NCBI GenBank assembly: GCA_028571685.1 | Contig: CM053166.1 | Coordinates: forward strand, 58,366,111 to 58,430,110 | Source: Heterohyrax brucei | Lineage: Eukaryota > Chordata > Mammalia > Hyracoidea > Procaviidae | Direction of reading: 5' to 3' | DNA: 64,000 nt | Shown here: one piece after another, positions 35,726-46,255 of the stretch | Numbering within the stretch: position 1 is the stretch's first letter | Layout: every line of letters begins with the position of its first letter | Program-made: the position numbers and the translations under genes | The notes under the pieces: generated by a model | What the model was told of the DNA's origin: nothing | Seen by the model: the letters and a program-made list of their open reading frames with translations, nothing else | Database searches by the model: none

Positions 35726-35936
35726 TGAGCTGTATGGAGTAGGGTAGGTGCCGCCAAGGGGCAGCCTAACCCTCAGGACCAGACAGCTTGTCTCATGGCA
35801 GCTCAGCCCTAGGCAGAAGTTCAGATCACCACCTCATAGGCCACTTTGGTAATCAGCATATCTCTAGAAATTCCATGTTGAGGAAACTTAGCTATTCGCA
35901 GCTTTCATAAGGTATTCTGCCTCCCCTGATTTGCTA

Positions 35937-36152
35937 GGGAGTTTCCTGGGTGGTACAATGTGTGCCCAAGTGATAACCAAAAGGTTAGCAGTTAAACCCA
36001 TCCAGTGGTTATCATGGAAGAGAAAGGCCTGGCAATCTGCTTCCATAAAGATTACAGCTAAGAAAAACCTATAGAGGCCAGTTCTACTCTGTAACATGGC
36101 TAGCCATGAATTGGACTCGATGGCAATGGGTTTGGATTTTTTGGTTTGGTTT
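35937..36152 (+). repeat. AfroSINE, long variant
   Basis: Head GGAGTTTCCTGGGTGGTACA, then CTGCTTCCATAAAGATTACAG, GGACTCGATGGCAATGGGTT and a T/G-rich tail. Confidence 0.9.
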
Positions 36153-37010
36153 GCTGTTAGATATGGCCCTGGAAAGAAGTTTTCTTTAGGAATGGACATC
36201 ACTGTGTCTAGTAGTCAGAGGCTGCTGGGGAATTAGCACCTCCATCCCCACTGGGACTAGCACCGTGCCCCTCCATGGGGAAAACTCCGAGATGTGTACT
36301 CTTCACTGTTTCTCAGTTCGCCATGGGATTAAGCTCCAGTTGCCCACAGTGGTAACTTGCTTGATAACACCTTTTATTTCTGCTTTCTCTTCCTTGTCTC
36401 CCTTCCCCCACCCCCCTGCTGGTGCTGCCTGAAATCACTTCCCAAACAAATAATTACATTTGAATCCTGGTTTTAGGATCTGTTTCTGGGGGAACTCAGA
36501 CTAAGTCTGGGTTTCCTTATCTGTAAATTAAAAGTGTTGAACAAGGTGATCACTGGTTCTCCTTCTAGCTATCTGCTAGGCATTTGCCTTCTCTGTCTCT
36601 CATAAAATGAAACAGGGCACCTACTGCGTTGTTTCAGTGAATGGCTGGCTAAATAGGCCCAGGCTCCACCCCTGCAGAATGGTCCCTCACCATGTGGTGT
36701 GTGTACACGCCTACAAGCAGGAATGTGAAGCCAAGAAAGAAAAAGGAATCGAACTTCCTATCCAAGCTCCTTCCGAGAGGCCTCACAGGAGGCCACTGAA
36801 CACCTAAAGCAGTGAACCCTCAAAGAGGTATTCTGTTTTCCTTTAATTTGAGGCATCTTGCTGGGTCCCTGCTGGCTGCCTCTAAACCAGTGTAGCAGAA
36901 ATTACAAAGAAGCAGGAGAACATTTACCCCCTCTGTGGATGGCATCTTGTCTAAAAGGCTATCTGCAGAGACTAAATGATTCCTACAGAGCCACCTCTAT
37001 TTTACAGACT
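36153..37010. other. No recognised feature
   Basis: Unique non-coding sequence. The plus-strand 66-codon frame at 36,607-36,807 has a lysine/glutamate-rich stretch but no recognisable domain and no supporting splice signals. Confidence 0.4.
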
Positions 37011-37012
37011 TA

Positions 37013-37539
37013 GGAAGGCTGACAATTAAGTCTGCGAACTCAGTTGTTCTAAGTGCTACATACCTCATTGCTGAATGTCACTGAAGTCATGTTTGAAGTT
37101 CTCCCCTTGGGAAGCTATGCACCAAAGCCAGCACCCAGTCCACCCTTCAAAGCAATTTTGGAACTCTTTCTGGAATAGCCATTACACATGGTGGCACTGT
37201 GGCAAGCTCGTGAACTTAATTGTTTAGTTGTTTGTGAGGAAGCCTTTAGCCAATAAACAAATAAACGTATTGGAACAACCTCCCTACTCACCTGATCTGG
37301 CTGGCAATGACTTTTTTCTTCACTGGAAGATAAAGGGAAGACATCAAGGGTAACGCAACAGCTCTGATGGCCATTCCAGAAAGAATTACAAAATTGCTTT
37401 GAAGGGTGGATTAGATGCTTGCGTGGGTGCATAGCTTCCCAAGGGGGGTACTTTGAAGGTGACGATAGTGATATTTAGCAATGAGGTTATATAGCACTTT
37501 TTCTAGGATGAGTTCGTGAACTTTAATTGGCAGTCCTCG
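37013..37539 (+). mobile_element. Mariner-like DNA transposon remnant with long inverted arms
   Basis: A second copy of the family at 5,277-5,838, in the opposite orientation. TA flanks it at 37,011-37,012 and 37,540-37,541, the mariner target duplication. The plus strand around 37,250-37,340 encodes LANKQINVLEQPPYSP, then DLAGNDFFL, the transposase C-terminal catalytic region with N in place of the last D. The left arm (37,045-37,180) is the inverse of the right arm (37,365-37,505): GTGCTACATACCTCATTGCT is answered by AGCAATGAGGTTATATAGCAC. Stops and deletions make it dead. Confidence 0.85.
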
Positions 37540-37752
37540 TACTTAGCATACCCCTTGTTTATCTTGCTTCATGACAGGGAGCTATTGTGGGTGTATAACT
37601 GCCCTAGCAGCCCCCGTGTTCCTAGAGTTGGGATGGGCTATGAAAGGAAGTGGCCTCTCCTGCCTTGGTCCTTTGCTAACATGTCCTGTCTGAAGTTTCT
37701 TCTTGGGTGCATGTCAGTCAGTCACACTTCCTATTAATAAAGGGTTATCCTA

Positions 37753-37898
37753 AGCTACCCGTGGCCACTGAGTCAATTCACACTCATAGGATAGAGGAGA
37801 ACTGCCCCATACAGTTTCCAAGGAGTGGCTGGTGGATTCAAGCTGCCAACATTTTGGTCAGCACTAGAGCTCTTAATCATTGAACTACCAGGACACCA
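37753..37898 (-). repeat. AfroSINE
   Basis: Reverse copy with GCCACTGAGTCAATTCACAC, CTGCCCCATACAGTTTCCAAG and an end like CTACCAGGACACC. Confidence 0.82.
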
Positions 37899-38192
37899 AC
37901 CTGACAACAGTAGACCATTACCACAAAACAGAAGAAAACAAAAATCCAACAGGGCACAGCAGTCTCAGGTATGTAGGTTCACACCCAGGGCCCTTGTGGG
38001 AAAGAAAATTCCATCAACATACCAAGTCCAGTGCAATGAAGAACTTGGCTGGTTGCCATGGATACCTGGGCATACAGTCCCCACAAAGGTAGAAGATCAG
38101 ACTTTATACCCAGGCCTGGTACATCTGCTGGGACTAGGAGGCTGTGGGATCACCTGAAATGCTGGCCAGAAGGACCAGAGAAATAGCTCCCC

Positions 38193-38735
38193 TATGATTA
38201 CTAAGATTGTGTGTCAACTTGACTGAGCCATGATTCTTAGTGGTTCGGCAGTTATGATGTAGTTCGGCAGCTGTGTAATGATGTAATCATGTCTGCGATG
38301 AGATTTAAAATAATATGATCACCTCCAAGATGAGATCTGCTGCGAGTAGCCAGTCAGTTGAAGGAATTTTCTTGAGACTGTGGCCTGCATCCAATATAGG
38401 TAGACTTTGCGGCAGAGCTCACAGGCTTTTGCTTGCTCTGGATCCTGTAACTGGCTCCTATTCTTCTAACCTCTGGTTTTTAGGATTTGAGCCAGCAGCG
38501 TACATGCTGATCTTAGGATCATCAGTCTCTGCAGTCTGGATCTTGAGTTTGCCAGCCCCTGCAGCTACCTGAGTTAGGAGAAACTTTCAACCTGACCTAT
38601 GGCTTTGGCATTTTCCAGCCTCTACAACTGTGTGAGCCATTTCTTTGATCTGTCTTTCTTTGTTTCTCTCTCTCTCTCTGTGTATATATAGATGCTTCAC
38701 TGGATTTGCTTCTCTAGAGGACCTAGCCTAAGACA
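38193..38735 (+). repeat. ERV-L 5' LTR
   Basis: Starts TATGATTACTAAGATTGTG and ends AGCCTAAGACA. Blocks shared with the 3' LTR include CAGTTGAAGGAA, CTGGATCCTG, TTTGCCAGCCCCTGCAG and CTCTACAACTGTGTGAGCC. A TC-rich microsatellite and GTGTATATATAG near 38,680-38,691 precede the end. Confidence 0.88.
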
Positions 38736-38737
38736 TT

Positions 38738-38755
38738 TGGTACCAAGAGTGGTTC
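38738..38755 (+). promoter_or_regulatory. Primer binding site, tRNA-Leu type
   Basis: TGGTACCAAGAGTGG, two bases after the LTR, is complementary to the 3' end of a tRNA-Leu with one mismatch. ERV-L elements are primed by tRNA-Leu. Confidence 0.85.
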
Positions 38756-38882
38756 TAGAGAAACAGAATTGTAAGGATAAGTTTTCTAAATTGGTTTTGA
38801 AGTTTAGTTACTCTTAAAGATGTTAATGACTCTGCTTCCAGTAGTAAAGAGGGCACTACTAATCCATGGCATGAGGTGACAA

Positions 38883-39046
38883 TAAACCCAAACCCACTGC
38901 TGTCTAGTCGATTCTGACTGATGGTGACCTTATAGAACAGAGTAGAACTGCCCCATGGAGTTTCCAAGGAGCACCTCATGGGTTCAAACTGTCAGCCTTT
39001 TAATTGGCACCTTTAGCTCTTAACCGCTATACCACCAGGGTTTCCA
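38883..39046 (-). repeat. AfroSINE inside the ERV-L
   Basis: Reverse copy from AAACCCAAACCCACTGCTG to ATACCACCAGGGTTTCC. It interrupts the provirus and so is younger than it. Confidence 0.92.
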
Positions 39047-40039
39047 AGGTGGCAATAGGAATAGGCAAAATATCACTACCAATAGATCAGGTATTGGTGA
39101 GAGGCAAGGCTCTAGATGATTGCAAGTTTGATGCTTTTCTACAATTTCATGATAGTTAGAAGCATAAGGAAGCTGGTTGTTTGGTCCTGTGTTCACTAGA
39201 CAAACTGGTGAACGAAAGATGAGATGAGATGAGGGCTTCAGAGTCAAAGTTCAAGTGCTGCAAAGATGACCTCAGAGTTTGCACTTGTGTCTTGAAGGAC
39301 AGCCTCATGTCTTGTAGTGACAGAGCTGATACTGCTAATACCAAATTCAGTCTTATTATAGGAGTGGTTGAATTATAAGACCAACTGAATTCCCAACCTT
39401 GAATGGTGTCTGAAGTTAAAGCAAGGGCATCAATTGGGAAGAAATGAGATCCTAAAACTCGGACTATGGACATGTCTCCCCAGAAGCTGGGGAGACAGAG
39501 CCCCTAAATTCTGATGGAACAGCCTCTTGCCAACAGAATAGCCCTTTCACTCCAATCTGAAGAGGTTACTCTATCTTTGTCTGCTAAACCACCCTCTCCA
39601 GTGAAACCAAGACCGCCTCCATCCCCATCTGAGATTAACACAAGGGTCTCAAGAGTCTTTGACTGAGTCACTGCCTGGGGCATTGCTTGAGGCAGATACC
39701 TTACAGGACAATGCTGAAAGTTATCAAAACACATTCCTACCATCCGTTTTGTCTTCTAGGCCTATAACTAGACTTAAGTCCCAGCAAGCCCCAAAATATG
39801 AAGCACAAACTGAGACCCTGGAAGAAGTATGCTATACTGCAAAAGGATTCTAATATATACAGACAGATACCTGGGGAACATGTGCGGGAACGGCTATCAA
39901 GGGTATATAAGGAATATAAGAATGGACCAATCTGAGTTCATTGATGTGGGCCCACTAAGCACAGACTCTTTATTCAGTGTTTCAGCTTGAGAGGTTAGGA
40001 AATGTTTTAATAGGTTATTTGGCTGGGTCGCTGAAGCAT

Positions 40040-40199
40040 GAAACCCATTACCATCAAGTCGATTCCAACTCACAGCAACCCTGTAAGTAACAGTAGGGCC
40101 GCCTCATAGAGTTTCCAAGGACTGCTTGGCAGATTTGAGCTGCTGACTTTTTGGTTGACAAACATAGCACTTAACCCACTACGCCACCGGGGTTTCCAG
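40040..40199 (-). repeat. AfroSINE inside the ERV-L
   Basis: Reverse copy from GAAACCCATTACCATCAAG to CGCCACCGGGGTTTCC. Confidence 0.92.
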
Positions 40200-40349
40200 A
40201 TTATGTAATGGCCTACACTAAATCTGGTACTAAAGTACCAGACTAGCCTTGGTATACTGTAAAAGAAGGTATTCACAAGGCTTGTCGAAACTGGCATGTT
40301 AGAGTAGATTTAACAGATTTGTTGCCATAAAACACAGATCCATTCTGCC

Positions 40350-40726
40350 TGTTGCGAAGCCAATACTGAGATGGGGTGAGGTGGGTGATCAAGAAGAGGT
40401 TTATTGTATATTGATATACAAGAGACAGAGGGAATAAAGTCCTCCAAAGCCCGTCTCACTTCTTCAGTCAGGCTGAGTGTTTTTGTGGAGTATCTAAGTG
40501 GAAACATTTAGGTATGAAGGACAGTAATCATGGAAGAATGTAGGTAATTCATGGAGGGTGTCTGGAGAAGGATGTCTAGAGCCTGGAGGGGGTTTGTCTG
40601 GAATTCTTCCAGCTGTCCTCCAGCAGTGGTTATCTGGACAGGGGGTCACTGACTGGTGCCTCCACCTATTTGGTGATCTGGAGAGAACCTGAAACGAACC
40701 AGCTGCAAAGATTTTATTGCACTTCA
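40350..40726 (-). mobile_element. Class I-like solo LTR inside the ERV-L
   Basis: Read on the minus strand it ends with AATAAACCTCTTCTTGATC and, after a short stretch, TTGGCTTCGCAACA, a typical poly(A)-U5 end of a gammaretrovirus-like LTR. The flanks are a perfect 4-bp duplication, TGCC at 40,346-40,349 and 40,727-40,730, the gammaretroviral length. At 377 bp it is a short, complete LTR. Confidence 0.8.
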
Positions 40727-41420
40727 TGCCTGATGTATTACCTCCCCTCCTAATAGTTTTAGTGGGTTCAGTTCTTTATGCCACCTACTTCAGGTTAGAC
40801 CTACAGACCCACACATGGAGTACCCAGAAGACACACCTTTTATCATAACTGTAACAAATTTGTGAAGGAGGCCCCAGCGTCCTTGAAGACTACTGTGATT
40901 GCTATTTTATGTAAGTCAGATTTGGCAGTGGGAACTGCCCTAACTTAATTAAGTCACCTTACCACAAAGAGATTGATTAGACCCTGTGGTGGTAAGGATG
41001 AAGTAGCAGCACTCAACTGACAAAGACAAGGTGGACATGTTACTGTAATGGACCATGGATTCAAAACTGTAATCAGAATAATCTGACTCATGTAGAATTA
41101 TGATGTTGGCTACTTAGTCATGTGTCCCTAGGAATGAAATAGAAATCTACTAAGTATTTATTTAATCTGTACAAGCAGAATTATAAGTCAAGTGAATGGT
41201 AGTTTAACTAGGATTCCCAGAAAAGAGTCACGGCTGTTCAGTCAATTCCCAGATTTGATCAAGTTTAAAGACTCACAATCCCTTGAATAAAGGGGAGACT
41301 GGGTCCCCTTGAAGAAGGACTTCACTACACTGCCCAAAATTTATACTGTTGATCTTTCTTCCAGCCTTATCCAAAGGGATCTAGGGCCTTTTATGAGAGT
41401 GACTGTTCACTGGGAAAAGG

Positions 41421-41690
41421 AAATAATCAGACTTTTCTGGGATTACTGAATACTGGCTCTAAATTGACCCCAATTCCAGAAGACACAAAGTGTTACTGTG
41501 GCCTACCAGTCAAAGTAGGGGCATATGGAAGTCAGGTCATTAACAAAGTCTTAGCTCATGTTCATGTCACTGTATGCCCAGTGGGTCTCCAAACTCATCC
41601 TGTAGTGATTTCCCCTGTTCAGAATGCATAGATATACTCAGCAACTGGCAGAACCCCCACATTGGATCTCTGACAAGAGTAAGGGATGTT
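41421..41690 (+). pseudogene. ERV-L protease remnant
   Basis: Plus-strand sequence at 41,443-41,460 reads L-L-N-T-G-S, the aspartic protease motif D-T-G-S with the catalytic D changed to N. Downstream text keeps the frame for about 50 codons before a stop at 41,628. The enzyme cleaves viral polyproteins; this copy is dead. Confidence 0.7.
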
Positions 41691-42720
41691 ATGGTGGGAA
41701 AAGCCAAGTGGAAGCCATTAGAACTTCCCTGACCTAGGAAAATAGGGTGTCAGATTATGTAGTGGCCTACCAAAAGCAATACCACATTCCTGGAAGGATT
41801 ACAGAGATTACTGCCATCATCAAGGATTTGAAGGATATAGGGGTAGTGATTCCCACCACATCCCTATTCAACTCATCTTTTTGGCTTGTGCAAAAAAACA
41901 TATGAATCTTGGAGAATGACAGTTGATTGTTGAAAACTTAACCAGGGCATGACTCCAACAGCAGCTGCTGTTTCAGATTTAGTTTCGTTGCTTGAGCAAA
42001 TTAATACTCTCCTGGTAGCTGGTATTGATCTGGCTAGTGATTTTTTTCTTCATACCTGTTTCAAAGGACCATCAGAAGTAGTTTGCCTTCGGCTGACGAG
42101 GTTTGCAATACACCTTTTGTTGTCTACCTAAAAGCTATATTTACTCTCCAGTCTTACGTTGTAATTTAGTCCTCAGGGATCTTGATCGACTTTCCTTTCC
42201 ACAAGGCAGCACACTGGTGTGTTACACTGATTTGACCTAGTAGAGAAGAAGTGTCAATGACTTTGGTTTTACTGGTGAAATATTTGTGTACTAGAGGTGA
42301 GAAATTATTCTGACAAAAATTCAGGTGCCTTATACCTCAGTGAAATTTTTAGAGTTCTAGTGGTTGGTTTGGCTTGGCAGTGGTTTGGGGCATGTAGAGA
42401 TATTCCTTCTAAAGTGAAGGATAAATTATTGTATTTGGCTTTTACAACTAAAAAGGATGAAGAACACTTAGTAGGCCACTTTGGATTTTGGAAGAAACAT
42501 ATCCCTCATTTGGATCTACTACTCTGTCCTATATGTCAAGTGCTAGTTTTGAGTGGGGCCCAGAATAAGAGAAGGCTCTGCAACAGGTTCAGGCTGCTGT
42601 GCAAGTGGCTATGACAATTGGAATGTAATGACCTGGCTGATCCAATGGAGCTTGAAGTGTCAGTGGCAGATAGAGATGCTGCTTTGGGTCTTTGGCAGGC
42701 CCCTATTTCTGAATCACAAT
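41690..42720 (+). pseudogene. ERV-L reverse transcriptase remnant
   Basis: Fragments in several frames follow the RT order. They include an IP-like entry near 41,780, an L(L)EQINT segment in the frame 41,949-42,131 (SDLVSLLEQINTLLVAGIDL), and a region at 42,210-42,240 where Y-x-D-D is expected but Y-T-D-L is read. Next is the frame 42,297-42,614, whose middle (GACRDIPSKVKDKLLYLAF) and LVGHFGFWKKHIPHL match the RT thumb/connection of ERV-L-like pols. Frameshifts and stops separate these pieces. Confidence 0.8.
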
Positions 42721-43169
42721 GCAGACCTTTAGGATTTTGAAAAGCCCTGCCTTCCTCTGCAGATAGCCACTCCCGTTTTGTGAAGCAGTTTTTGGCTTGT
42801 TACTGGGCTTTAGTAGTGACTGAATGCTTAACCACGGGACACCAAGTTACCATCAGCCTGAGCTGTGTATCATGAAGTGGTTGTTGTCTGACCCACAGAG
42901 CCAGAGTTGGATGTGCATAGCAGCACTCTGTCATTAAGTGGAAGTGTTATATATGTGATCAGGCCCATGTAGAACCTGAAGGCACAAGTAAGTTGCTCAA
43001 GTACCCATGGTCTCCACTCCTGTCGCATTACCTTCCACCTTCCCAGTCTGCATCTAAGGCCTCATATGGAGTTCCTTATGATCAGTTGGCAGAGGAAGAG
43101 AAACTCAGGCCTGGTTTACAGATGGTTGTGCATAATATGTAGGTAACACTCGAAAGTAGACAGTGGCAG
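42721..43169 (+). pseudogene. ERV-L RNase H remnant, truncated by insertion
   Basis: The position between RT and integrase, with phrases such as TTTGTGAAGCAGTTTTTGGC and GGTTTACAGATGGTTGTGC (an FTDG-like catalytic segment of RNase H), supports the call. It is cut at 43,169 by an LTR and resumes after 43,672 with part apparently missing. Confidence 0.65.
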
Positions 43170-43584
43170 TGTTAGGGTCCGCGATTTTCAAGATGCGACA
43201 CTGTTACTTTAAAGGTTAAATTTTATTAAAAAAATATGCCCAATAGCAAAAATACTGGTGCACCAGGGATGCACCCCAAGCTACACAGAGCAGGGGGTGA
43301 CGACGAGTTTCCTCAGCGCCCAGTATTTAAGTCGTGAGATTGCAAAGCAGGGAGGGTGAACTGACCTTTACATCGATTGGTTAACTCCTATTAGTTGTAA
43401 AATGTGGTCAAGGTCTAGGGGTCACTTGCAGGCTGTCACTTGCAAGGTTGCCCCCAGGCTTGTCTTGTGACAGTGTTTTGTAAGACAAAGGTGAGATTAT
43501 TCTATGGTATTTTCTGCTATTAAGTTGTTTCCTGGGGCTTTCTTTAATACCTCCACATTTACCGCGCCCTTCCTCATTTCAACA
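43170..43584 (-). mobile_element. Probable solo LTR inside the ERV-L pol
   Basis: The plus strand starts TGTTAGGGTCCGCGATT and ends CTCATTTCAACA. On the minus strand an AATAAA (complement near 43,218-43,226) lies close to the 3' end and a TTAAATA TATA-like box (near 43,323) upstream of it, the right order. It splits RNase H coding sequence. No target duplication is evident because the right flank is a MaLR fragment. Confidence 0.6.
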
Positions 43585-43672
43585 ACTGGACTGTGACAAG
43601 ATAATATATGTCTTTTTGAAGCCATCTACTTGTGGTATTTCTGTTATAGCAGCATTAGATGACTAAGATAGA
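43585..43672 (+). mobile_element. MaLR LTR 3' fragment
   Basis: CTTGTGGTATTTCTGTTATAG, then CAGCATTAGATGACTAAGATA, is the 3' end of a MaLR LTR. Only the last part is present, next to the LTR on its left. Confidence 0.7.
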
Positions 43673-44560
43673 CAACTGGAAACAGGAAAGTATGGGTAAG
43701 AGTTATGTGCATAGACATCTTTGAATAGATCAAAGAAATGAAGGTATTTGTGCTCATGTGAATGCTCACCAAAGGGTGACCTCTGCAGAGGATGATTTTA
43801 GCAGTTAAGTGGATAGATGATATATTCCGTGGAAAGCAGTCATCCTCTTTCTCTACCCACTCCCACTATTGCCTGATGAGCTCATGAAACAAGTGACTAT
43901 TGTGGCAGCAGTGGAAGTTATGAGTGGGCTCTGCAACATGGACTTCTACTCACCAAGGCTGGCTTGTCTACAGCCACTGCTGAGTGTCCAATCTGCCAGC
44001 AGCAGACACTAATACTGAGTCTCCAACATGGTACCATACCTCAAGGTGATCAGCCAGGAACCTGGTGGCAGGTTGATTACAGCGGACCACTTCCATCATC
44101 GAAAGGGCAGTGCTTTGTATCCACTGGAATGGGCACTTCCCTGGATATGGATTTGCCTTCTCTGTGCACAATTCTGACAAAGCTACCATCCAAGTAATCA
44201 CAGAATGCCTTATCCGTTGTCATATAATCCTGTACTGCATTGCCTCATGTCAAGGGAATATGGCAGTAGGCCCATGCACATGGAATTCACTGCTCTGTGT
44301 TCTCCATTATCCTGAAGCAGCTGTCTTGGTAGAACGATGGAATGACCATCTGAAAACACATTCATGGCTCCAGCTGTGTGGCAATACCTTGTGGGCTGGG
44401 GCAGAGTTCTCCAAGAAGCTGTGTATGCTCTAAACTGACATCCAATATATGATTCTTTCTCTGACAGCCAAGATTCAAGGGTCTAGGAATCAAGTGGTGG
44501 AAATGACAGGGGCACCACTCACTGTTATCTGTAGTGACCCTCTCATAAAATTTTTGCTTC
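43673..44560 (+). pseudogene. ERV-L integrase remnant
   Basis: The frame 43,964-44,197 contains ATAECPICQQQTL, the second half of the HHCC zinc-binding domain. WWQVDYSGPLPSSKGQ follows, with the first catalytic aspartate of the DDE core. A following frame (44,110-44,433) continues the core in a shifted frame, with a HYPEAAVLVERWNDHLK block that holds the last catalytic glutamate. The integrase C-terminal part overlaps 44,449-44,658. At least one frameshift, near 44,150, inactivates it. Confidence 0.85.
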
Positions 44561-44654
44561 TTGTCCCTGTGACCTTATGCTTTACAGGTCTAGAGGCCTC
44601 AGTTCCAAAGGAAGGAATGCTCCCACCTGGAGGCACATCACTGATTACATTGAA

Positions 44655-44970
44655 CTGAAACTTAGGAATGCCCCCTGGCCACTTCGGGCTTCTTATGCCT
44701 CTGGGTCAACAGGCAAAGAAGGGAGTTACCATACTGGTTGGTGTGATTGATCCTGATTGCCAAGAGGAAATAGCATTGATACTACATAATGGAGGTAAAG
44801 AAGAGTATGTCTGAAATACAGGAGATTCCTTAGGGCATTGCTTAGTACTATCATGCCCTGTAATTAAAGTCAATGGAAAACTACAGCAACTCAGTTCTGG
44901 TATGACCGCTAATGGCTCAGACTCTTCAGGAATGAAGGCTTGTTCACCCCATCAGGCAAGAACTGTGACC
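44655..44970 (+). pseudogene. ERV-L dUTPase remnant
   Basis: Plus-strand sequence following integrase encodes a GVIDPDCQEEIALIL-like segment (about 44,739-44,785), a recognisable dUTPase motif with the expected Y changed to C. HNGGKEEYV and a stop (TGA at about 44,811) follow. The enzyme hydrolyses dUTP to limit uracil in viral DNA. Its place after integrase identifies the ERV-L group. Confidence 0.8.
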
Positions 44971-45029
44971 AACTGAGGGCAAAAACAATGCAGAATGGTT
45001 GGAAGAGGAAGGTGGTTCCAAATACCAGT

Positions 45030-45480
45030 TGTTTCAGTCAGCTAGTGCTGCTTTAACAGAAATACCACAAATGGATGGCTTAAAAAAGAGAAATTTTATT
45101 TGTCACAGTCCAATAAGCTTGAAGTCCAGATTCAGGGTGTCAGCTACAGGGGAAGACTTTCTCTGCTGGCACTAGACGAAGGTCCTTGTTGTCAATCTTC
45201 CCCTGGCCTGGAAGCTTTTGAGATTCAGGGACCCTTGTCCTTTCCAAAAGACACGCTCAGCTCCTGGCACTGCTTTTTGGTGGTGTGAGGTTCCCAAAAA
45301 TCTCTACTAGATTCCCTCCTTTATATCTCAAGAGACTCCCTCAAGGCAGAAAATAAACTTATCCATTGAATCCTGCTCTACCAATACAGTTGCAGCCCAT
45401 GCACCCTCATTAACATCATAGAGGCAGGAATTCCAACATGGAGGAACATCATACAATACCGGGAATTATGGTCCTGTCAA
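45030..45480 (-). mobile_element. ERVL-MaLR type LTR inside the ERV-L
   Basis: Starts TGTTTCAGTCAGCTAGTGC and contains CAGAAATACCACAAATGG, the reversed MaLR end. It resembles the copy at 51,761-52,262 throughout, including CCTGGCACTGCTTTTTGGTGG compared with CCGGTGCTGCTTGCTTGGTGG. No perfect target duplication is seen. Confidence 0.8.
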
Positions 45481-45779
45481 CCTGCTACAGAGTTTTTAGG
45501 GAACACAATTAAACCCATGACACCGGTTACAACCATGTGACGATTTGCAGAAATGAGTATTGTAATTATTGTGAGTATAGCTTCCTTGTATGTGTGCAGC
45601 AAATATTTTTGTTTTCTTCACTTATAAAGTATAAGATGTAAACAAGACCAGTGTGTTTTCAATTGTACCGTCTTAGTTTTATCATGTGAGGTGCAAATAC
45701 GACTTTGCAATTATCTTTATTCAGAAATATGTGTGGTTTAAGGAGATGTGTACAGGTGCCAGGTTGACAAGGGGTGGTC
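45481..45779 (+). pseudogene. ERV-L sequence between pol and 3' LTR
   Basis: This non-coding tail of the provirus ends in the polypurine-like ACAAGGGGTGG at 45,767-45,777. No env-like frame is seen. Confidence 0.6.
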
Positions 45780-46241
45780 TATGATGGTTAAGATTGTGTG
45801 CCAACTTGGCTGAGCTATGATTCTCAGTGTTTATATGTGATCACTCCCGTGATTGCATTTGTAGTGAGTAGCTAATCAGTTTAAAGGGAGCTGCCTTGGA
45901 GGTGTGGCCTGCATCCATGTATGTAGCAGGTATTTTGGCTTTTTGCTTGCTTTAGATCCCTGTGGCTACCTCCTGTTCTTCTGGCCGCTGGCTCTTGGGA
46001 CTTGAGGTAGCAGCTTATTTGCAGATCTTGGGATTCAGATTTTGTATCTGTCTCATGTTTGTCTGACCTCTGGCTGTTGGGACTTGAGCTTCAGTTTATC
46101 TGCAGATCTTGGAATTTGTCAGTCTTCACAGCCTGAGAGAGCTATGAGGAGGAGCCTTACTTGCCAACGTGGTGATCTTGGGTTTGCCAGCCCCTGTGGC
46201 TATGTGAATCAAGAGAAGCCTCCATCCAGATTTGTGAACTT
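45780..46241 (+). repeat. Extra partial ERV-L LTR upstream of the 3' LTR
   Basis: Starts TATGATGGTTAAGATTGTG right after a polypurine tract and follows the order of the true LTRs to GAAGCCTCCATCCAG. It then stops before the expected AACTGTGTGAGCC region. It contains an internal duplication of about 75 bp (CTCTTGGGACTTGAGGTAGC, then CTGTTGGGACTTGAGCTTCA). Confidence 0.75.
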
Positions 46242-46255
46242 AACAAGGGGTGGAC
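46242..46255 (+). promoter_or_regulatory. Second polypurine tract
   Basis: AACAAGGGGTGGAC directly precedes the 3' LTR, a near copy of the tract at 45,767-45,777. Confidence 0.7.

Larger units (their letters stand above)
38756..41420 (+). pseudogene. ERV-L leader and gag remnants
   Basis: By position this should hold the leader and gag. The frames are too broken to assign domains. The stretch also carries two SINEs and a solo LTR. A possible gag-pro passage lies around 41,200-41,400, where plus-strand sequence without obvious repeats runs into the protease. Confidence 0.5.

Noticed and set aside
44655..44970. A host dUTPase gene
   Set aside because: It follows integrase directly inside ERV-L pol and has an in-frame stop, so it is the viral domain.
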